NCBI GenBank assembly: GCA_001898385.1
Contig: MKTT01000062.1
Span: 56,587-120,586, forward strand
Reading direction: 5' to 3'
Length of the DNA: 64,000 nucleotides
Source of the DNA: Planctomycetales bacterium 71-10
GTDB lineage: Bacteria > Planctomycetota > Planctomycetia > Isosphaerales > Isosphaeraceae
Under the pieces are notes generated by a model. That model ran no database searches. It had not been told where the DNA came from and was given only the letters and a program-made list of their open reading frames with translations. Positions 61,443 through 64,000 of this stretch are shown in pieces; position 1 is the first letter of the stretch; each line of letters begins with the position of its first letter. Made by a program: the position numbers and the translations under genes.

Positions 61443-63737
61443 GTGTCGGGGACGATCCGCGGGCTGCTGGAGTCGGGCACGGCGCTGGGGGCGACGGACG
61501 GCGAGCTGCTGGGGCGGTTCGTCGGGCGTCGCGACGAGGCGGCGTTCGCGGCCCTGGTGGAGCGGCACGGGCCGATGGTCCTGCGCGCCTGCCGGTCCCT
61601 GCTGGGCGACGACCACGACGCGCTCGACGCCTTCCAGGCCACGTTCCTCGTCCTGGCCCGCAAGGGGGGATCGCTCTGGGTCCGCGACTCGCTCGGGCCT
61701 TGGCTGCACCGCGTCGCGCGGCGGGCGGCGAACCGGGCCCGTCGCGACCGCGATCGCCGGCGAGCGGCCGAGCGTCGTGCGGCCGAGGCGGCCCCGTCGC
61801 GATCCGTCGCCCTCGAACCCGGCCGCGACGACCTGGCGGCGGCCGTGCAGGAGGAGGTCGACCGCCTCCCCGAGCGGTTCCGGGTCGCGGTCGTCCTCTG
61901 CGAGCTGGAGGGCCTGACCAGCGCCGAGGCCGCCGCGACGCTGGGCCTGCCGGTCGGGACGGTCGCCAGCCGCCTGTCCCGGGGCCGCGACCGGCTCCGC
62001 GACCGCCTTCGCCGCCGCGGCCTCGACCCGAAGGCCGGCGCGGCCCCCGTCGTCCTCCCGGCCGGCCTGGCCGAGGCCACCGCCTCGGCCGCCGCGCGTT
62101 TCCTCCCCACAACGGCGGCCCCGCCGGGCGTCGCCGCGGCCCTCGCGATCGGAGTCCTACGAGCCATGAGCCGAAACGACGTGTGGAGGGCCGCCGCGCT
62201 CGCGCTGGCCCTGGGAGCCTCGACGTCCGGCGTCCTCGCCCTGGCCGCCCGCGGCGGGGCATCGGAGGAGCCGCCGCCGGCCGCCCCCCCCGAGAAGGCC
62301 GCGGCCAAGCCCGAGGCGGCCGAGGTCCGCCCGGGCGTGGTCCTCATGCCGGTCCTGGTGGACGGAAACGTCGCGGCCACGCGGCGGGAGCCGGTGAGGT
62401 TGATGTTGCTGCCGACCTCACCGTTCACCGTGGCGATCCGCTCGATCCTGCCCTCCGGGACGCGGGTCAAGAAGGGGGACGTGGTCGTCGAACTGGATTC
62501 CGGCCTCCTGCGCAAGGCCCTCGTCGCCCAGACGGCCGCGGCGTCGCAGGCCAGGATTCGCTTCCAGGCGGCGGATCAGGCCTGCGAGATCGCCAAGATG
62601 GCGCTCGACGAATACAAGGACGGGATCTACCCGGCGGCGAAGGCCGGGGCGCAGGGGGCCGTGCAGGCGGCCGAATCGGCGGTCGCCAGCTCGGAGAAGC
62701 GGGCCGAGCGCGTCCAGAGGCTCCGCGAGGAGTCGGCCCGCCTGCTGGAGAAGCGAGGCGACGCCGCGACGCCCGCCGACGTCCTGGCCGACCAGGAGAT
62801 GGAGGACCGCCTGGACCTCGCGCGGCTCGGCATCCAGAAGGATCGGCTCGAACTGGAGCAGGCGCGGGCCAAGTTGGCCATCCTGGAGGACTACACCCGG
62901 GACAAGGATCTCAAGATGCTCCAGGCCGAATGGAACAAGGCGCAGGCCGAGCGATTTTCGCGGGTCGCGGAGGAGGAGAGGGAGAAGAGTCAACTGGTGG
63001 CCCTGGAGAGGTTCATCGCCAAGGCTTCGATCCCGGCCCCGGTCGACGGGGTCGTCGACATCTCCCAACTGCCCGGCACGGGGTGGCCGCGTCCGGGGAC
63101 GCACGTTCAGGGGGGCCAGGTCGTCGCCTACATCCAGCAGGACGACGGCCGCCTGGTCGTCAACGCCGAAGTCCCCGACGAGACGGCCTCGCGGATCCGG
63201 CCCGGCCTGCGGGCCAAGGTGACGATTGCGCACCTGCCAGCGAGGGCGGGGGCGGTGCTCGACGGCGTCGTCGAGTCGATCGAGGCGCAGCCGTCGCCAT
63301 CGCTGCAACCCACGTTGGGGGGGCCGGCGCCAGAGACCAATCTCGCCGTGATCGACCTCCAAGATCCTCCCGCGGGGGCGAAGCCCGTCCCGCTCCGGCC
63401 CGGGGCTTCCGTGAGGGTCAAATTCCTGATCGATTCGGGCCCCGACGCCCTGGGCGTCCCGCGCCGCGGGCTGGTCTGGTACGACGGCGCGTACCACGTC
63501 GGCGTCCGCAAGGCCGACGGCGCGGTGGAGTGGCGCGAGGTCGTCACGGGCCTGTACAACGACGATGTCGCCGAGGTCCGCTCGGGCCTGGAGCCGGGCG
63601 AGGCGGTCGTCGCCGACCCCGACCCGCTCCTGAGTGACGACCAGCGGCGGCGGGTCGCCATCGCCCCGCCCCCGCCCCCCGACCTGCCGCCCATCCTCTG
63701 GCAGGAGTCGGGAGGGATGGGGCGCGGCTTCGAGTAA
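61443..63737 (+). CDS. ECF sigma factor fused through a membrane helix to a HlyD-like adaptor
   Basis: 764 residues from a GTG at 61443; GGAGG 7 bases upstream decides this start, and VSGTIRGLLESGT is the normal N-terminus of this ECF group. Sigma region 2 is about residues 15-100 (DALDAFQATFLVLARKG), region 4 about 140-188 (DRLPERFRVAVVLCELEGLT, then VGTVASRLSRGRDRL). A linker leads to one membrane helix (WRAAALALALGASTSGVLAL, about 248-267). The rest is a HlyD-type adaptor: lipoyl-like half VKKGDVVVELDSGLL, long coiled coil (about 365-520), returning half and beta-barrel. An internal ATG at 62166 could give the adaptor alone. Downstream the transcript meets hairpin repeats. Confidence 0.85.
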   Translation: MSGTIRGLLESGTALGATDGELLGRFVGRRDEAAFAALVERHGPMVLRACRSLLGDDHDALDAFQATFLVLARKGGSLWVRDSLGPWLHRVARRAANRARRDRDRRRAAERRAAEAAPSRSVALEPGRDDLAAAVQEEVDRLPERFRVAVVLCELEGLTSAEAAATLGLPVGTVASRLSRGRDRLRDRLRRRGLDPKAGAAPVVLPAGLAEATASAAARFLPTTAAPPGVAAALAIGVLRAMSRNDVWRAAALALALGASTSGVLALAARGGASEEPPPAAPPEKAAAKPEAAEVRPGVVLMPVLVDGNVAATRREPVRLMLLPTSPFTVAIRSILPSGTRVKKGDVVVELDSGLLRKALVAQTAAASQARIRFQAADQACEIAKMALDEYKDGIYPAAKAGAQGAVQAAESAVASSEKRAERVQRLREESARLLEKRGDAATPADVLADQEMEDRLDLARLGIQKDRLELEQARAKLAILEDYTRDKDLKMLQAEWNKAQAERFSRVAEEEREKSQLVALERFIAKASIPAPVDGVVDISQLPGTGWPRPGTHVQGGQVVAYIQQDDGRLVVNAEVPDETASRIRPGLRAKVTIAHLPARAGAVLDGVVESIEAQPSPSLQPTLGGPAPETNLAVIDLQDPPAGAKPVPLRPGASVRVKFLIDSGPDALGVPRRGLVWYDGAYHVGVRKADGAVEWREVVTGLYNDDVAEVRSGLEPGEAVVADPDPLLSDDQRRRVAIAPPPPPDLPPILWQESGGMGRGFE

Positions 63738-63861
63738 CCGACGCGGAAGGCCGCGGGCTCGCGGTTAGAAGAGGAGGACGCGCCAGACGGCTGTCGGGGT
63801 CCGAAGGCCCGCCCGAGGGGGCCGCCCCTGCGTCCCAAAGCGGCGACACCGCGTCCGACGT

Positions 63862-63906
63862 CCCCTCTCCCGCCGGGAGAGGGTGGCCCGGAGGGCCGGG
63901 TGAGGG
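63862..63906 (+). repeat. Hairpin-forming intergenic repeat
   Basis: CCCTCTCCC...GGGAGAGGG, then GGCCCGGAGGGCC, then GGGTGAGGG. The first stem differs from copy A in a compensating way (TCTCC/GGAGA). Confidence 0.8.
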
Positions 63907-63941
63907 TCGTCGGACCTGTTGAGATAGCTTGGCGATCGACG

Positions 63942-63999
63942 CCTTCTCCCCTTGAGGGAGAAGGTGGCCCGGAGGGCCGGATGAGGGGTGGCGCGACCG
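63942..63999 (+). repeat. Hairpin-forming intergenic repeat
   Basis: CCTTCTCCC...GGGAGAAGG, then GGCCCGGAGGGCC, GGATGAGGGG and the flank GGCGCGACCG, which is also present after copy A at 28976. Runs to the window end. Confidence 0.8.
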
Positions 64000-64000
64000 G

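Overview
The window is very GC-rich, gene-dense chromosomal DNA that looks planctomycetal, most likely from the Isosphaeraceae (Paludisphaera/Singulisphaera/Tautonia type). The evidence is the gene content: two DUF1559 proteins with prepilin-like N-termini, two PVC-type heme proteins with HEAT-like repeats, a DUF1549/DUF1553 cytochrome protein followed by a DUF1501 protein, several sulfatases and alkaline phosphatase-like enzymes, a surface protein with an EALEDRRLMA-type N-terminus, and an ECF sigma factor with a membrane-anchored C-terminal extension. I saw no tRNA, rRNA, CRISPR array or intact insertion sequence.

Layout. 1-14 kb: the end of a GH127-like arabinofuranosidase, a DUF1559 gene plus small lipoprotein, a phosphodiesterase-like enzyme, a methyltransferase, a repeat-bearing metalloprotease, a PVC heme protein, a multi-pass membrane protein and a PIN/Phd toxin-antitoxin pair with a readable promoter. 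14-25.5 kb: a Tat-exported FAD oxidoreductase, a putative glycosidase-like protein, a leucine-rich-repeat protein, a second DUF1559 plus lipoprotein pair, two convergent sulfatases and a phosphatase-like enzyme. 25.8-35 kb: the DUF1549/1553 and DUF1501 genes, then a minus-strand run of lactonase, SprT-like protein, ECF sigma factor, anti-sigma-like protein and PDZ protein. 35-45.7 kb: GH172, a TipA-like MerR regulator with a textbook 19-bp-spacer promoter, a second PVC heme protein, a MOSC protein, the coupled run ribE-rsmA-SDR, and an aldo/keto reductase. 45.7-49.5 kb is the accessory patch: a broken phosphatase-like gene, remnants of IS630-like and IS1595-like transposases, an FkbM methyltransferase and a GT4 glycosyltransferase. 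49.8-58.4 kb is one 2866-codon cyclic beta-1,2-glucan synthase-like gene. 58.4-64 kb: a small unknown gene with a perfect ribosome binding site, an ABC exporter, and a sigma factor / transmembrane / HlyD-adaptor fusion, ending in hairpin-forming intergenic repeats.

How the genes work together. Most of the content fits an exported polysaccharide-degrading and sulfate/phosphate-releasing lifestyle (GH127, GH172, sulfatases, phosphatases, Tat-exported oxidoreductases, multiheme-type proteins). The strongest candidate for an unusual system is 58.8-63.7 kb, where an ABC exporter is followed by one polypeptide that joins an ECF sigma factor, through a single membrane segment, to a HlyD-like periplasmic adaptor.
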